64,000 nucleotides of DNA from Devosia riboflavina (GCF_000743575.1 NZ_JQGC01000015.1:62001-126000); one strand, 5' to 3'; positions 54,833 to 64,000 are shown, numbered from the stretch's first letter. Numbers and translations are program-made. The notes: generated by a model not told the origin, from the sequence alone.

Positions 54833-57800
54833 TCAGTGGAAATTGCGGCCCTTCGGCATGGCGCCATAGGCACGGCGGCGGGCCATTTCGATCTCGCGAA
54901 TGGCATTGCGGTCACGGCTCTGGCTGCCCGGCGGGCCGGATTTGCCTTCGTCGGCCCGGGCCACGACCCGGTCGCCAAAATCCTTGCCATGCGAAAGGTC
55001 GAGCAAGTGCGGGGTCAGGTCGACCATGTCCTCGGCAATGATGTGGATGACGAGACCCTCTTTCTGCAATTGCCCCCGCACCGCCAGCATGCGGCTCGAG
55101 AGCAGCGTCTTTCGCATGACGTCGTTTTCAAACAGCTTTGGCCAGACGACGATATTGGCGACCCCGGTTTCGTCTTCGAGCGTCACGAAGATGACGCCGC
55201 TCGCCGTGCCCGGCCGCTGCCGCACCAGCACGAGCCCCGCCACTTCGATGCGGTGGCCCGGCGTCACCGTCGAGAGATTGGCGGCCCACGTCGTACCCCG
55301 CTCCATGAGCATGGGCCGCAGGAATTGTACCGGGTGGCCCTTTAGGGACAGCGACAGGGTCGCATAGTCGTGGATGACCTCCTCACCCGGCGCCATGAGC
55401 GGCAGGCCGGCGGGCTCTTCGACCGGTGTTTCCCTGGGTGGCGCGATGGCAAAGAGCGGCAGGGTTTCGGCGCCATGGGTGCCCATGAGCCCCTTTACCG
55501 CCCAGAGCGCCTCGCGACGATTGAGCCTGAAACCGGAAAAGGCATCGGCTCGGGCGAGTTTTTCGAGGCTGGCAATGGGCACGCTCGTACGCAGCCAGAG
55601 ATCGCGAATGGAAGTGTAGCGCCCCTTTTCGCGCATTTTTACAATCTGCTCGATATCCTTTTTTGCAAGACCTTCAACCTGTCGTAGTCCCAGGCGCAGA
55701 GCTTTTTTGGTCCAGATGTCGTTCTGCATGACCGCGTGGCGCGGCCAGATGTGGTGGGCAATTTTCCAGCCATCTGTTTCGAGGCTGGAATCGTGGTTCG
55801 ACAGATTGATATCGGGCGGCCTGATCTCGACGCCATGTTCGGTCGCGTCACGCACCAATTGGCTCGGCGCATAAAAGCCCATGGGCTGGGAATTGAGCAG
55901 GGCACAGGCAAAAACATCGGGATAATGGCATTTGAGCCAGCACGAGGCATAGACAAGCAGGGCAAAGCTGGCCGCGTGGCTCTCGGGAAAACCATATTCG
56001 GCAAAGCCTTCGATCTGGGAAAAGCAGCGCTCGGCAAATTCCTGGCTGTATTTTTTCCGCTCGTTGTTCTTCATCCCCTCGATGAAGCGCTCCTTGAAAA
56101 TCTCGATCTTTCCGGTGCGCCGCCAGGCGGCCATGGCGCGCCGGAGTTGATCGGCTTCGCCGGCGGAAAAGCCGGCACCCTTGATCGCCATCTGCATGGC
56201 CTGTTCCTGAAAGAGCGGAATACCCAGGGTTTTCTTGAGGACCTGGTCGAGCGGATCGTCGGGATCGGCGACCCAGGGTTCAATACCTTCGCGCCGTTTT
56301 AGGTAGGGGTGGACCATGCCGCCCTGGATCGGGCCTGGCCGGACGATGGCGACTTCGATGACGAGGTCATAAAAGATCTTTGGCTTGAGGCGCGGCAACA
56401 TGGACATCTGTGCCCGGCTCTCGATCTGGAAGACGCCAATCGTGTCGGCCCTGTGCGTCATCTCATAGACCGGCTTGGCGATTTCCGTTCCTTTATCCTC
56501 GTCACTGAACCCTTCGTCTTGCAGCTCGGCTAAGGTTACGTCGCGCTTATAGTGCTCCTTCATCAGGTCAAAAGCCCGCCTCAGGCAGGTCAGCATGCCC
56601 AGTGCCAGAACATCGACCTTCAGGATTTTGAGGGCGTCGATATCGTCCTTGTTCCATTCGATGATCGTACGGCTATCCATGGCCGATTTGCTGATCGGCA
56701 CCAGGCTTTCAAGGCTATCGCGGGTGATGACGAAGCCGCCCACATGCTGGGAAAGATGCCGCGGAAAGCCGCGCAGCACTTTTACCACCTCGAACATCTG
56801 CGCCAGCACGGGGTCGTCGGGATTGAGTCCGATATTTTTCACATTTTTTAGATCAAGCGAGGAGCCCCAGCCCCAATGAAGCTGGTTGAAGGCGGCAATG
56901 GTGTCGTCGGAAACGCCGAAAACCTTTGCCGTTTCGCGAATGGCACTTTTGGAGCGGTAGGAAATGACATTGGCCGTCAGTCCCGTCCGCCGCCCCCCAT
57001 ATTTCTGATAGACATATTGCATCACCTCCTCGCGCCGTTCGTGCTCGAAATCGACGTCGATATCGGGCGGTTCGTCGCGCTCGGTGGAGATGAAACGGCC
57101 AAAGACCAGTGTAGCTTTATTGGGATCGACCTCGGTGATCTCGAGGCAGTAGCAGACAGTCGAATTGGCAGCCGATCCGCGCCCCTGGCAAAGAATCTTC
57201 TTTTCGTAGCGGGCAAAGTGGACGATGTCGTGCACGGTCAAAAAATAGGCCGCATAGCCTTTATAGGCGATCAGGCAAAGCTCGGTCCAAAGCGTCTTCT
57301 TGAGGTCATTGCTGAGACCCTTTGGAAAGCGCTTTTCTGCCCCGGCCCAGGTCAGCCGCTCCAGCGTTTGCTGCGCGGTCTCACCATTGCCGATAGTTTC
57401 TTCGGGATAGTTGTAATGGAGCTGGTCGAGCGAAAAGCCGATCCGGGCGATGAACTTTTGCGTCTGGGCGATGGCGTCGGGATGTTCGGCAAAAAGCCCG
57501 GCCATTTCGCGCGGGCTTTTGAGGTGCCGTTCGGCATTGGCGGCGAGGCGAAAGCCGGCTTCGTCGAGGGTAACATGTTCGCGGATGCAGGTGACGACGT
57601 CCAAGAGCATGCTGCGATCGGGCTCGTGATATTGCGCATCATTGCTGGCGATCATGAAGGCCCGATGGCGCCTCGCTGATGCCTCGACCCGGTTGAGCCG
57701 GGCCCGATCCTGGCCATCAAAGCGTGGCGTTCCGGCGATCCAGACTCGTCCCGGGGCCTGCCGGCTCAGGCGATCAAGCGTCTTTTCGGTGAGCGCCCAG

Positions 57801-58294
57801 TCGTTCTCGTCGGGAAGCAGGATGAACAACTGGCCTTGCGAAAAATCCTCGGTCGGGCCGTGCTCCTCTTCAGAAGCGGGATTGGCCGAGCCGAAGAGAT
57901 CGTCGAAAAAGAGCGTTGGATTGCCCTTTTCGCCCCGATGATTGCCAATCGTAAGCAGCTTGCAGAGGCGGCCATAGGCGACGCGATCGCTGGGATAGGC
58001 GACGATATCGGGTGTGCCATCGGCAAAGGCCAGCCTGACGCCGACGAGATAGCGGAAATCGGGGCTGCGATCCTTGTTGTCGCGCGCCGTCACATAGCCG
58101 CGGACAACCCCGGCAAAGGTATTGCGATCGCAGATGCCGAGGGCCGTCATGCCTAAAAACATGGCTGACGCCACCATCTCCTCGGGATGCGAGCCCGAGC
58201 GCAGGAAGGAAAAATTACTGGTGGTGATGAGCTCGCTATAAAACGGGGCTTCGAGTTCGATGACTTTTTCCGGAATGGTGGCGGGGGCACTCAT
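54833..58294 (-). CDS. dnaE2: Error-prone DNA polymerase DnaE2 (ImuC)
   Basis: A 1153-residue DNA polymerase III alpha-like enzyme used in SOS mutagenesis with ImuA and ImuB. The PHP-type N-terminus YSELITTSNFSFLRSGSHPEEMV, the catalytic region PPDIDVDFEHERREEV near residue 410, and C-terminal helix-hairpin-helix and OB-type parts are present. ATG 58294 overlaps the imuB stop (ATGA). This is the second-copy polymerase typical of Alphaproteobacteria. Confidence 0.94.
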   Translation of the reverse strand: MSAPATIPEKVIELEAPFYSELITTSNFSFLRSGSHPEEMVASAMFLGMTALGICDRNTFAGVVRGYVTARDNKDRSPDFRYLVGVRLAFADGTPDIVAYPSDRVAYGRLCKLLTIGNHRGEKGNPTLFFDDLFGSANPASEEEHGPTEDFSQGQLFILLPDENDWALTEKTLDRLSRQAPGRVWIAGTPRFDGQDRARLNRVEASARRHRAFMIASNDAQYHEPDRSMLLDVVTCIREHVTLDEAGFRLAANAERHLKSPREMAGLFAEHPDAIAQTQKFIARIGFSLDQLHYNYPEETIGNGETAQQTLERLTWAGAEKRFPKGLSNDLKKTLWTELCLIAYKGYAAYFLTVHDIVHFARYEKKILCQGRGSAANSTVCYCLEITEVDPNKATLVFGRFISTERDEPPDIDVDFEHERREEVMQYVYQKYGGRRTGLTANVISYRSKSAIRETAKVFGVSDDTIAAFNQLHWGWGSSLDLKNVKNIGLNPDDPVLAQMFEVVKVLRGFPRHLSQHVGGFVITRDSLESLVPISKSAMDSRTIIEWNKDDIDALKILKVDVLALGMLTCLRRAFDLMKEHYKRDVTLAELQDEGFSDEDKGTEIAKPVYEMTHRADTIGVFQIESRAQMSMLPRLKPKIFYDLVIEVAIVRPGPIQGGMVHPYLKRREGIEPWVADPDDPLDQVLKKTLGIPLFQEQAMQMAIKGAGFSAGEADQLRRAMAAWRRTGKIEIFKERFIEGMKNNERKKYSQEFAERCFSQIEGFAEYGFPESHAASFALLVYASCWLKCHYPDVFACALLNSQPMGFYAPSQLVRDATEHGVEIRPPDINLSNHDSSLETDGWKIAHHIWPRHAVMQNDIWTKKALRLGLRQVEGLAKKDIEQIVKMREKGRYTSIRDLWLRTSVPIASLEKLARADAFSGFRLNRREALWAVKGLMGTHGAETLPLFAIAPPRETPVEEPAGLPLMAPGEEVIHDYATLSLSLKGHPVQFLRPMLMERGTTWAANLSTVTPGHRIEVAGLVLVRQRPGTASGVIFVTLEDETGVANIVVWPKLFENDVMRKTLLSSRMLAVRGQLQKEGLVIHIIAEDMVDLTPHLLDLSHGKDFGDRVVARADEGKSGPPGSQSRDRNAIREIEMARRRAYGAMPKGRNFH

Positions 58295-59934
58295 GGGAAA
58301 AACCCATGCAGGTACCAAACCGGCCTATTGCCCTCGCCATAAAGTCCCTGCCGAAACACCCAGAAGCGACTGCCGTGCTGGTCTTCCACCACGTAGTAGT
58401 CCCGCGTTCCTGCCGTGGGGCTGAACTCCGGCAGGTTGGGTTCATAGGGTTTCGGTTTTTGGGGATCGGGCTCCACCAGGTTCAGCCGCTCTTGCTTCCG
58501 CCACCACTCTGCGCTCAGGCGCTCCGGCCCCTGGCCACTGACCAAACGAAAACTTTCGCCGCGCCAGACCATGGAGGCGGGGAGGCCATGGGGCACTTCG
58601 GCCATGATGGCGACGACCTCGGGTATGGGCAGCAGTTTTACCGGGCGCTGCAGGGCTGGCGCTACAATCGGAGCATCGGCCTGGCCTGATTGTGTCGGCA
58701 CCAGTCTGGCCGCGCGCTCGGGCAGGCGGCTTGCCACCATTTCCGTCCGCAGAACCGCGAGCGGGCCGAGCCGGCTGCTCAGCCGGTCGTTGAGCCTTGC
58801 AATGTCTTCGGTGCCTTCCTCGATGGAAAAGGCGCCCGTCTGCACCGCATCGAGGCGATCGGTGCTGCTCGCGGCCAGCCGCACCATGTCGATACCAAAG
58901 CCGGGATCATATTCGACTTCCAGCCGCTGCGCCCGGTGGCGAAAGAGGTCCGCAATATGCTCGGGGTCTCGCGTCACCCGTCCGGCATTGAGCGACAGGG
59001 TCATTACCTTGTGGTCGACCCGATAGAGGAAGAGATGAAAGCTCTGGCCGCCCAACCCTTCGGCTTCGAGCGTCTTGCTCAATTTGACCGAGAGGTCATG
59101 GGTCGTGCGCAGCACATCGTCCATGAGGCTGATGGGATCGGCAAAGCGCTGTTCGGCAAGATAATCGACCAATGGCAGGCGCGGTGCCATCCGCTCCTCG
59201 ATCACGCCAAAAGCCTGGTCCATGCGCAGGAGGATTTGGCCAAAGCGGGTGTGCAATGATTTTCGGGGATATTGCCTGACTTGCCCGATGGTTTTGAGCC
59301 CCATTTGACCAAGAGTAAGCAACTGGCTTTCCTCAAGCCGCAGGGCGGCAACCGGCAGGGCATCGAGCAGAGCGGCAAAACTATCGTCCCCGACCACCTG
59401 GCTCCGGGCAAAATGGCTGACGGCCCAGGCGGCGCCAATGGTCGGGGCAATGGCGCCGGAAACGCGGTAGCCCAGTTTCCGCAGGCGGATGATGAGCGTG
59501 CGCAGCATTTCGGTTTCGCCACCGAAAAGATGCGCCACCCCGGTAATGTCGAGCACGAGATCACCAAAACGGCTGATATCGGTCATGACCGAAACCAGCG
59601 GACTGGCATTGGAATGCCAATCGGCAAAGTGGCCAAAGGCGGCTTCGAGCCTTGGGCGGTCGATCTCGAGCACAGTGAGAGCCGGCCAGATGGCGCGGGC
59701 ATCGGCGAGGTTCTGGCCGAGGCGTAGGCCGTTCTGCAGGCCTTCAGGATCGAGTGCGGCAAGGCGCAACCCGCCCTTGATGCGCTCGTAAAGTGCCAGG
59801 GGTTTTTCCTTGAGCCTTGGCTCAGCCCGCTTGAGATAGTCGGTGGCCCAATAGGGCAGGTGCAGCGCCAGGAAGCGGCGTTTCTGCCTGATATCGACCA
59901 GGGCCAACTGGCTTGGAGAAGATTGCAAAGCCAT
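58291..59934 (-). CDS. imuB: Inactive Y-family-like polymerase subunit ImuB
   Basis: A 547-residue protein of the SOS mutasome that joins ImuA, DnaE2 and the beta clamp. It has the Y-family fold, but the N-terminal segment reads RFLALHLPYWATDYLKR, without the two acidic residues of active Y-family enzymes, as expected for ImuB. The C-terminal half carries the ImuB-specific region. ATG 59934 overlaps the end of imuA by 113 bases in another frame. Confidence 0.9.
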   Translation of the reverse strand: MALQSSPSQLALVDIRQKRRFLALHLPYWATDYLKRAEPRLKEKPLALYERIKGGLRLAALDPEGLQNGLRLGQNLADARAIWPALTVLEIDRPRLEAAFGHFADWHSNASPLVSVMTDISRFGDLVLDITGVAHLFGGETEMLRTLIIRLRKLGYRVSGAIAPTIGAAWAVSHFARSQVVGDDSFAALLDALPVAALRLEESQLLTLGQMGLKTIGQVRQYPRKSLHTRFGQILLRMDQAFGVIEERMAPRLPLVDYLAEQRFADPISLMDDVLRTTHDLSVKLSKTLEAEGLGGQSFHLFLYRVDHKVMTLSLNAGRVTRDPEHIADLFRHRAQRLEVEYDPGFGIDMVRLAASSTDRLDAVQTGAFSIEEGTEDIARLNDRLSSRLGPLAVLRTEMVASRLPERAARLVPTQSGQADAPIVAPALQRPVKLLPIPEVVAIMAEVPHGLPASMVWRGESFRLVSGQGPERLSAEWWRKQERLNLVEPDPQKPKPYEPNLPEFSPTAGTRDYYVVEDQHGSRFWVFRQGLYGEGNRPVWYLHGFFP

Positions 59935-60625
59935 TTTTCCGTGCCTCCAGCATCCAGTCCAGTTGATTGCCGGCGATGCGACCCTTTTCGAGCCGCAGGT
60001 GCCAGCGCGCCATGCCTGGGGCCCGATCGTCAAAGGCGTGGCGGCCACTGCGATGGGGCATGAGCCGCCAGCGCAGGTGTCCGGCGCTGCTTTCCCGCCG
60101 CTGGCCATAGCGCAGCATGAAGAGCGATACCCGGTTGGCGCTGGCGCGCAGGCTCAGCCGCCGGCTGGCGGTAAAATTGAGCAGTTTGGGATTGCCCTTC
60201 ACCTCGGCGATGATGGCGGCAACCGCCCGACAGGCGGTGGCTTCCTCGGTGGCCCATAAAAATTCGGTCATGTCGGCGACGCGTACGATCACCAGTTTTG
60301 TCGGATCAATCCCGAACCAGTGCAAACCAGGCCCATAGGGCAGGCCGAGATGTTTCCCCTCATCGGCCAATTGCACGTAGTAGATCGTCGAGCGCCGCGC
60401 CGTGAGCAGGGTTTTGGCCTGGGTCAGCGCAAAGGCGAGGTTCGCGCCGCTGTCTCGGGCCCCGTCGGCATAGACTTCCTGCACGAGACCTGCCGGCAAG
60501 GTGGGAAAAATGCCGGGTTCACCCCGCGGACGATTGGCCGCTTCCGCCAGTGCTGGCTTGCGCTCGATATCGGCAATGGTGTCCCGCAGCGCGGCAAGGC
60601 GCTGTTGGCGTTCCGGGGCCTGCAT
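59822..60625 (-). CDS. imuA: SOS mutagenesis protein ImuA
   Basis: A 267-residue RecA-like accessory protein of the ImuABC mutasome. FPTLPAGLVQEVYADGARDSGANLAFALTQ near residues 40-69 and the GPGLHWFGIDPTKLVIVRVADMTEFLWATEEA stretch near 100-131 fit the family. The ATG at 60625 lies 18 bases from an SOS box. The 3' end overlaps imuB by 113 bases, longer than usual, so the last residues are less certain. Confidence 0.88.
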   Translation of the reverse strand: MQAPERQQRLAALRDTIADIERKPALAEAANRPRGEPGIFPTLPAGLVQEVYADGARDSGANLAFALTQAKTLLTARRSTIYYVQLADEGKHLGLPYGPGLHWFGIDPTKLVIVRVADMTEFLWATEEATACRAVAAIIAEVKGNPKLLNFTASRRLSLRASANRVSLFMLRYGQRRESSAGHLRWRLMPHRSGRHAFDDRAPGMARWHLRLEKGRIAGNQLDWMLEARKNGFAIFSKPVGPGRYQAETPLPGAAPALLGHRLSQAG

Positions 60626-60642
60626 GATGAAACCGTCTACTA

Positions 60643-60657
60643 GAACAAAACAGGAAC
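60643..60657 (-). promoter_or_regulatory. LexA (SOS) box of the imuA-imuB-dnaE2 cassette
   Basis: GAACAAAACAGGAAC, which is GTTCCTGTTTTGTTC on the minus strand: an exact GTTC-N7-GTTC alphaproteobacterial LexA operator. It is 18 bases before the imuA start codon. Confidence 0.88.
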
Positions 60658-60867
60658 AATTTGACTCCGAATCCCTCGGGAGTCGAGTCCCTTTCTGAAG
60701 GCCCTCAAAAGAGGGTGTGGCTCGCCTGCATCAGCGGCGGTCAAGACCGCGTGAGCAGTACTTGCGCCCATTGAGCAAAACCAGCTTCTGCCCCAGTCTT
60801 TGTTTCGCGGCCCTCCCGGCTCAATCGCAAACCCGTTCCTTCACCCCCGTGCACGAGGCTGAAAGCC

Positions 60868-61317
60868 ATGTTCGAGGCCCTGACCCGTCTGTTCCAGAAA
60901 ACCGAGACGGCGACCAATAGCAATGACCCGAAACTGTCGGTGGCGGCGCTCCTCGTGCACCTTGCCGCGGTCGATGGCACGATGAAGGACGAAGAGCGCA
61001 AATCCATTCGTGGCGCGCTGATGGATCACTACGATCTCGATGAGCCGAGTGTCGATCGCCTGATCAAGCAGGCGGCCGAGAGGGATGCCGAGGCGGTGGA
61101 TTTTTACCGCTTTACCACCGGCATTACGCAATTGCCGATGGAAGACCGCGTCGAAATCATCCGCATGATGTGGACCGTGGTCTTTGCCGACCGGCAGAAT
61201 CACGAGCTCGAGGACAATATGGTCTGGCGCATTGCCGAACTGATCGGCGTTTCGAGCCGCGACCGTACCGTGCTGCGCAACCAGATTCGCGGCAAGGCCG
61301 ACGAAGCCGAAGCTTAG
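60868..61317 (+). CDS. TerB family protein
   Basis: A 149-residue all-helical protein of the TerB/tellurite-resistance-associated fold: LSVAALLVHLAAVDGTMKDEERKSI near residues 23-47, a second EF-like acidic stretch near 60-78 and ADRQNHELEDNMVWRIAELIGVS near 105-128. These proteins appear in many contexts and bind metal through acidic residues. No other ter genes lie nearby, so tellurite resistance is not implied. Divergent from imuA. Confidence 0.8.
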   Translation: MFEALTRLFQKTETATNSNDPKLSVAALLVHLAAVDGTMKDEERKSIRGALMDHYDLDEPSVDRLIKQAAERDAEAVDFYRFTTGITQLPMEDRVEIIRMMWTVVFADRQNHELEDNMVWRIAELIGVSSRDRTVLRNQIRGKADEAEA

Positions 61318-61865
61318 TAGGCGGTAAATTTCCCGATCACTTCCGGCTCGTCATTGGCGCAGTCAAAGTCACCAGACTTGTCGGCGGCGGCGCGCGCCAG
61401 CTCGTTGGCGTCCTTGTTGGCCAGGGCATCCACATAGGCGATGTGGCAGGAATTGCCCTCGGCGATTTGCGTCACGACCAGCACCTGGCCCTTGTTCTCG
61501 CCGGTTTCGACATCGGCGGTGTGATAGCGCACGATGGTGGCCACCGGGAAAAAGTAGCCCTTTTCGTTCGACAGTCGCCATTCGAGCTTTGAGCCGAGAT
61601 TGTTGAAGGGCGGCAGGGTCTGGAAACCGGCTGAATTCTTCTCCGGTTCAAAGCCGTAGCTGATGGAAAAGCGCAAGTCGCCTTCCTGCACCATGACCGG
61701 AAAACCCTTGTAGCCGGGACAGGCCCAACTGGCACCAAAGTCGTCGGCTTCGAGCACCAGGCACTGCTCGATATCGAGGTCGGTATAGGCGCTGGTAAAG
61801 CCCGACTGGGCAAAGGCAGGCGTTGCGCAAGTCACGGTCAGAACCAGAAAAAGACGCTGCAACAT
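61314..61865 (-). CDS. Exported protein of unknown function
   Basis: A 183-residue protein with a clear signal peptide (LQRLFLVLTVTCATPAFAQS, cleavage likely after AFA near residue 19). The mature part has four cysteines in two pairs (IEQCLVL and ASWACPGY, then SCHIAY and FDCAND) that could form disulfides. I do not recognise a family; similar exported small proteins occur in Rhizobiales. Start ATG 61865. Its 3' end overlaps the TerB stop by four bases in opposite orientation. Confidence 0.72.
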   Translation of the reverse strand: MLQRLFLVLTVTCATPAFAQSGFTSAYTDLDIEQCLVLEADDFGASWACPGYKGFPVMVQEGDLRFSISYGFEPEKNSAGFQTLPPFNNLGSKLEWRLSNEKGYFFPVATIVRYHTADVETGENKGQVLVVTQIAEGNSCHIAYVDALANKDANELARAAADKSGDFDCANDEPEVIGKFTAY

Positions 61866-61975
61866 GGACCGGCCTCCTCGCCGCAATATGATCGAGACCA
61901 TTGCTAGACTCAATGATCGAGATCAATTGCCGGACACAATGATCGGGTTATTGTGCCGTAAACAAGGAGAAGAGC

Positions 61976-62425
61976 ATGTTCAAATCCCTGCTTATTGCCA
62001 CTGATGGTTCCGAACTGGGCGACAAGGCGGTGGCGGCCGGCGTCGAGCTCGCGAGGGCTCATGGTTCGAAAATCCTGGTCCTGACCGCGACCGACCCGGT
62101 GGCGACAGGTATCGGTGCGGGCGGTTTCGGCACTTTCGATGCCGGCCCGATCATCGTCCAGCTCGAAGAAGACTATGCTGCCCAGGCCAAAAAACTGCTC
62201 GATGACGCCAAGGCCAAACTCGATGCATCGGGCATTGCGGCGGAAACCCTGCATGTGCCGCGCCACCGTCCGGCCGATGCCATTCTGGAAGCCGCCGCGG
62301 CGCGCGGCATCGATACGATCGTTATGGGTTCGCATGGCCGCCGCGGCCTGGGCCGGCTGCTGCTCGGCAGCCAGGCCTCCGAGGTTTTGGCCCGCTCCAA
62401 TGTGCCGGTGCTGATCGTCAAATAG
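61976..62425 (+). CDS. Universal stress protein (UspA family)
   Basis: A 149-residue USP domain: MFKSLLIATDGSELGDKAVAAGVELA at the start with the conserved Asp, and the ATP-binding pattern GSHGRRGLGRLLLGSQASEVL near residues 119-139 with the G-x2-G-x9-G spacing and a Ser. It is likely of the ATP-binding type, with a role in stress adaptation that is not specific. AAGGAGAAGAG precedes the ATG. Downstream is ppa. Confidence 0.92.
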   Translation: MFKSLLIATDGSELGDKAVAAGVELARAHGSKILVLTATDPVATGIGAGGFGTFDAGPIIVQLEEDYAAQAKKLLDDAKAKLDASGIAAETLHVPRHRPADAILEAAAARGIDTIVMGSHGRRGLGRLLLGSQASEVLARSNVPVLIVK

Positions 62426-62564
62426 GCTTTTGCAATTTGTCGAAGCCATTGGTCCTGCGGCGAATGGCTTCGGCGCCTCGCCGATTTACGGCTTGCCTTT
62501 GCCGGGCGTTCTGCGGCAGAACGCCTCTCGTTCAGCCCCTCCCTGACGCAACGGACACGCCCAA

Positions 62565-63098
62565 ATGAACATCGACGCCATCCCGACCGGCAAGAATCCG
62601 CCCGAAGACCTCAATGTCATCATCGAAGTTCCGCTTGGCGGCGAGCCGATCAAGTATGAAATCGACAAGGATAGCGGCGCCCTTTTCGTCGATCGCTTCC
62701 TCTATACGCCGATGCGCTACCCCGGCAATTACGGCTTCGTGCCGCATACTCTATGCGGTGACGGCGATCCGCTCGACGTGATCGTGATGAATTCGCGCCC
62801 CCTCGTTCCGGGCGCCGTGGTGCGTTCGCGCCCCGTCGGCGTGCTCTTCATGGAAGACGATGGCGGCCAGGACGAAAAGATCATCGCCGTGCCGGTTTCC
62901 AAGCTGACCCGCATGTACGACAACATCAAGGACATCGAGGATTTCCCGGAAATCCAGCTTGAGCGCGTGAAGCATTTCTTCACCCACTACAAGGATCTCG
63001 AGCCCGGCAAGTGGGCCAAGATCGACCGGATCGGCAACCTCGCCGATGCCAGGCGCGTGATCCTCGAATCGATCGAGCGCCATAAGAGCGAAAAATGA
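62565..63098 (+). CDS. ppa: Inorganic pyrophosphatase
   Basis: A 177-residue family I pyrophosphatase. The active-site segment [18 protein letters not shown] near residue 66 has the metal-binding acidic triad, and [18 protein letters not shown] near 132 holds the conserved Lys/Tyr. It starts at ATG 62565. Hydrolyses PPi to drive biosynthesis. Preceded by a 139-base gap. Confidence 0.96.
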   Translation: MNIDAIPTGKNPPEDLNVIIEVPLGGEPIKYEIDKDSGALFVDRFLYTPMRYPGNYGFVPHTLCGDGDPLDVIVMNSRPLVPGAVVRSRPVGVLFMEDDGGQDEKIIAVPVSKLTRMYDNIKDIEDFPEIQLERVKHFFTHYKDLEPGKWAKIDRIGNLADARRVILESIERHKSEK

Positions 63099-63177
63099 GT
63101 TTCGGAATTGGGCTGGAGCGACCCAGCCCTTTTCTTTTGCCCTTGCCGATGGGCGGCAGCGTGGCTTTCATGGCGGC

Positions 63178-64000
63178 ATGACGCTTCCTGCCTTCGACAC
63201 CAGACTTTTCCAGATCGCCACCAAGCCGCTCGACCCGGCGGACTGGCTCGATCCCGATGCGGATATGGCGGCGCAACTCGCCGAAAAGGCGCGCCTTCAA
63301 AAGACTCATTTTTCCGAGATTTTTGCGGAACTGCCCGAAAGCCGACCGGCTCAGGCCGAGCTGCTTTCCCTCTTGGCCGAATATCTGCCGGAGCGCTTTC
63401 CGCATCTCTGGCAAAAGCGCGACAATGGCCTCCTCATCGTGCCCAGTGGCGAAGTGGTTGATCTCGCTGGCATTCCGTTGCTGCAGGCGGCAAAACTGGT
63501 GCAGGACGATCTTCTCATTCTCTCCCGCACCGAGCCCGGCTGGCGCTTGGTGGCGGCGAGCCTCAGCTTCCCGTCCTCCTGGGTGCTCTCCGAGAAAATC
63601 GGAAAGGTGCTCGACGCCATTCATCAGCCGGTTCCCGGCTTTGGGCCCGAAACCCGCTCGGCCCAGCTCATGGCGCGCATGTTCGATGCCCTGCGGCCGG
63701 AAATCCCGCTTATTCGCTGGAACTGGTCGCTCTATGGCGACCGGCGATTGTTTCACCCCGATGTTTCGGGACCCGACATGCCGCGCTTCGGTACCGGCGA
63801 GCGGGCCGATCCGGTGCACCTGCGCATCGAGCGGCAAACCCTCAGGAAACTGCCTGAGACCGGCGCCATCGTCTTCACGATCCGGATTTCATTGGTCGAT
63901 CTCGACACGTTTGCTGGCCATCCCGATGCCAAAATTTTGGCCGCAACCCTCCATGCCCAGCTTCTTGCCCTTACGCCCGAACAGCTCGACTACAAAGGGC
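63178..64000 (+). CDS. DUF3445 (heme-dependent oxidative N-demethylase-like) protein, 3' end missing
   Basis: The reading frame runs off the window, so at least 274 residues are seen. The DUF3445 core is present: LSFPSSWVLSEKIGKVLDAIHQPVPGF near residues 128-155 and IRWNWSLYGDRRLFHPD near 178-194. Some members are heme-dependent N-demethylases. The heme ligand and full C-terminus are not visible. ATG 63178 is used; no earlier start is possible because the frame is closed upstream. Confidence 0.85.
   Translation, partial: MTLPAFDTRLFQIATKPLDPADWLDPDADMAAQLAEKARLQKTHFSEIFAELPESRPAQAELLSLLAEYLPERFPHLWQKRDNGLLIVPSGEVVDLAGIPLLQAAKLVQDDLLILSRTEPGWRLVAASLSFPSSWVLSEKIGKVLDAIHQPVPGFGPETRSAQLMARMFDALRPEIPLIRWNWSLYGDRRLFHPDVSGPDMPRFGTGERADPVHLRIERQTLRKLPETGAIVFTIRISLVDLDTFAGHPDAKILAATLHAQLLALTPEQLDYKG

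Noticed and set aside
60868-61317. Tellurite resistance cluster
   Set aside because: Only one TerB-fold gene is present, with no terA, terC, terD or terZ neighbours.

Overview
The window reads as chromosomal housekeeping DNA of an alphaproteobacterium of the order Hyphomicrobiales (Rhizobiales), most likely Devosia or a close relative. Evidence: high-GC, densely packed genes; the maf-aroE-coaE-dnaQ / hemE-rho-mnmE-mnmG-rsmG-parA-parB origin block; the hisB-H-A-F-E-coaA chain; the hslV-GNAT-hslU order; a Mic60/HemY heme cluster; imuA-imuB-dnaE2 under an alphaproteobacterial GAAC-N7-GAAC SOS box; and TTAA-N7-TTAA CtrA-type boxes. The genus is inferred. No rRNA, CRISPR array, insertion sequence or prophage gene was seen.

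Layout. 1-9.4 kb: small metabolic and regulatory genes (histidine phosphatase, MarR, pyrF, hydroxypyruvate isomerase-like, PfkB kinase, TetR/DUF2214, nth, DUF2244, an Ada-like methyltransferase, gpmA, dapB, VOC). 9.5-14.6 kb: a minus-strand histidine chain joined by 1-4 nt overlaps and interleaved with two small membrane proteins of unknown role. 14.7-20.7 kb: cupin, hslV-GNAT-hslU, XRE/Smr/Tim44-like genes, fxsA and secB. 20.9-23.65 kb: dnaQ, coaE, aroE and maf, all leftward.

23.65-24.1 kb is a gene-free stretch that I interpret as the chromosomal replication origin. It has near-consensus DnaA boxes, an AT-rich patch and two perfect CtrA-type boxes. Genes diverge from it: leftward maf-aroE-coaE-dnaQ, rightward hemE-hemJ, rho, mnmE, mnmG, rsmG, parA and parB. 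Nine parS-like palindromes (core TTCACGTGAA) are spread over about 36 kb around parAB, three of them inside coding sequence.

32.9-40.8 kb: holA-lptE-leuS, a YggS protein, an OmpR-type response regulator, a lone cyclic-nucleotide-binding protein, a DUF930 protein and xth. 40.9-46.4 kb: rplS, trmD and rimM, then EVE, YciI, gpsA and tsaD. 46.4-50.8 kb: hemC, hemD, Mic60-like and HemY-like genes, followed by tRNA-Thr(CGT). 50.9-64 kb: an N-acyl amino acid synthase-like gene preceded by a CtrA-type box, a membrane GGDEF-EAL protein, phhB, the SOS mutagenesis cassette, a TerB-like protein, a universal stress protein, ppa and a DUF3445 protein cut off by the window end.

Several families of palindromic intergenic repeats are scattered through the window, some in two to four copies. 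One two-copy family shows a hairpin arm whose sequence differs between copies while pairing is kept. I found no clearly undescribed multi-gene system; the best leads are the origin/parS/CtrA architecture and the covarying repeats.
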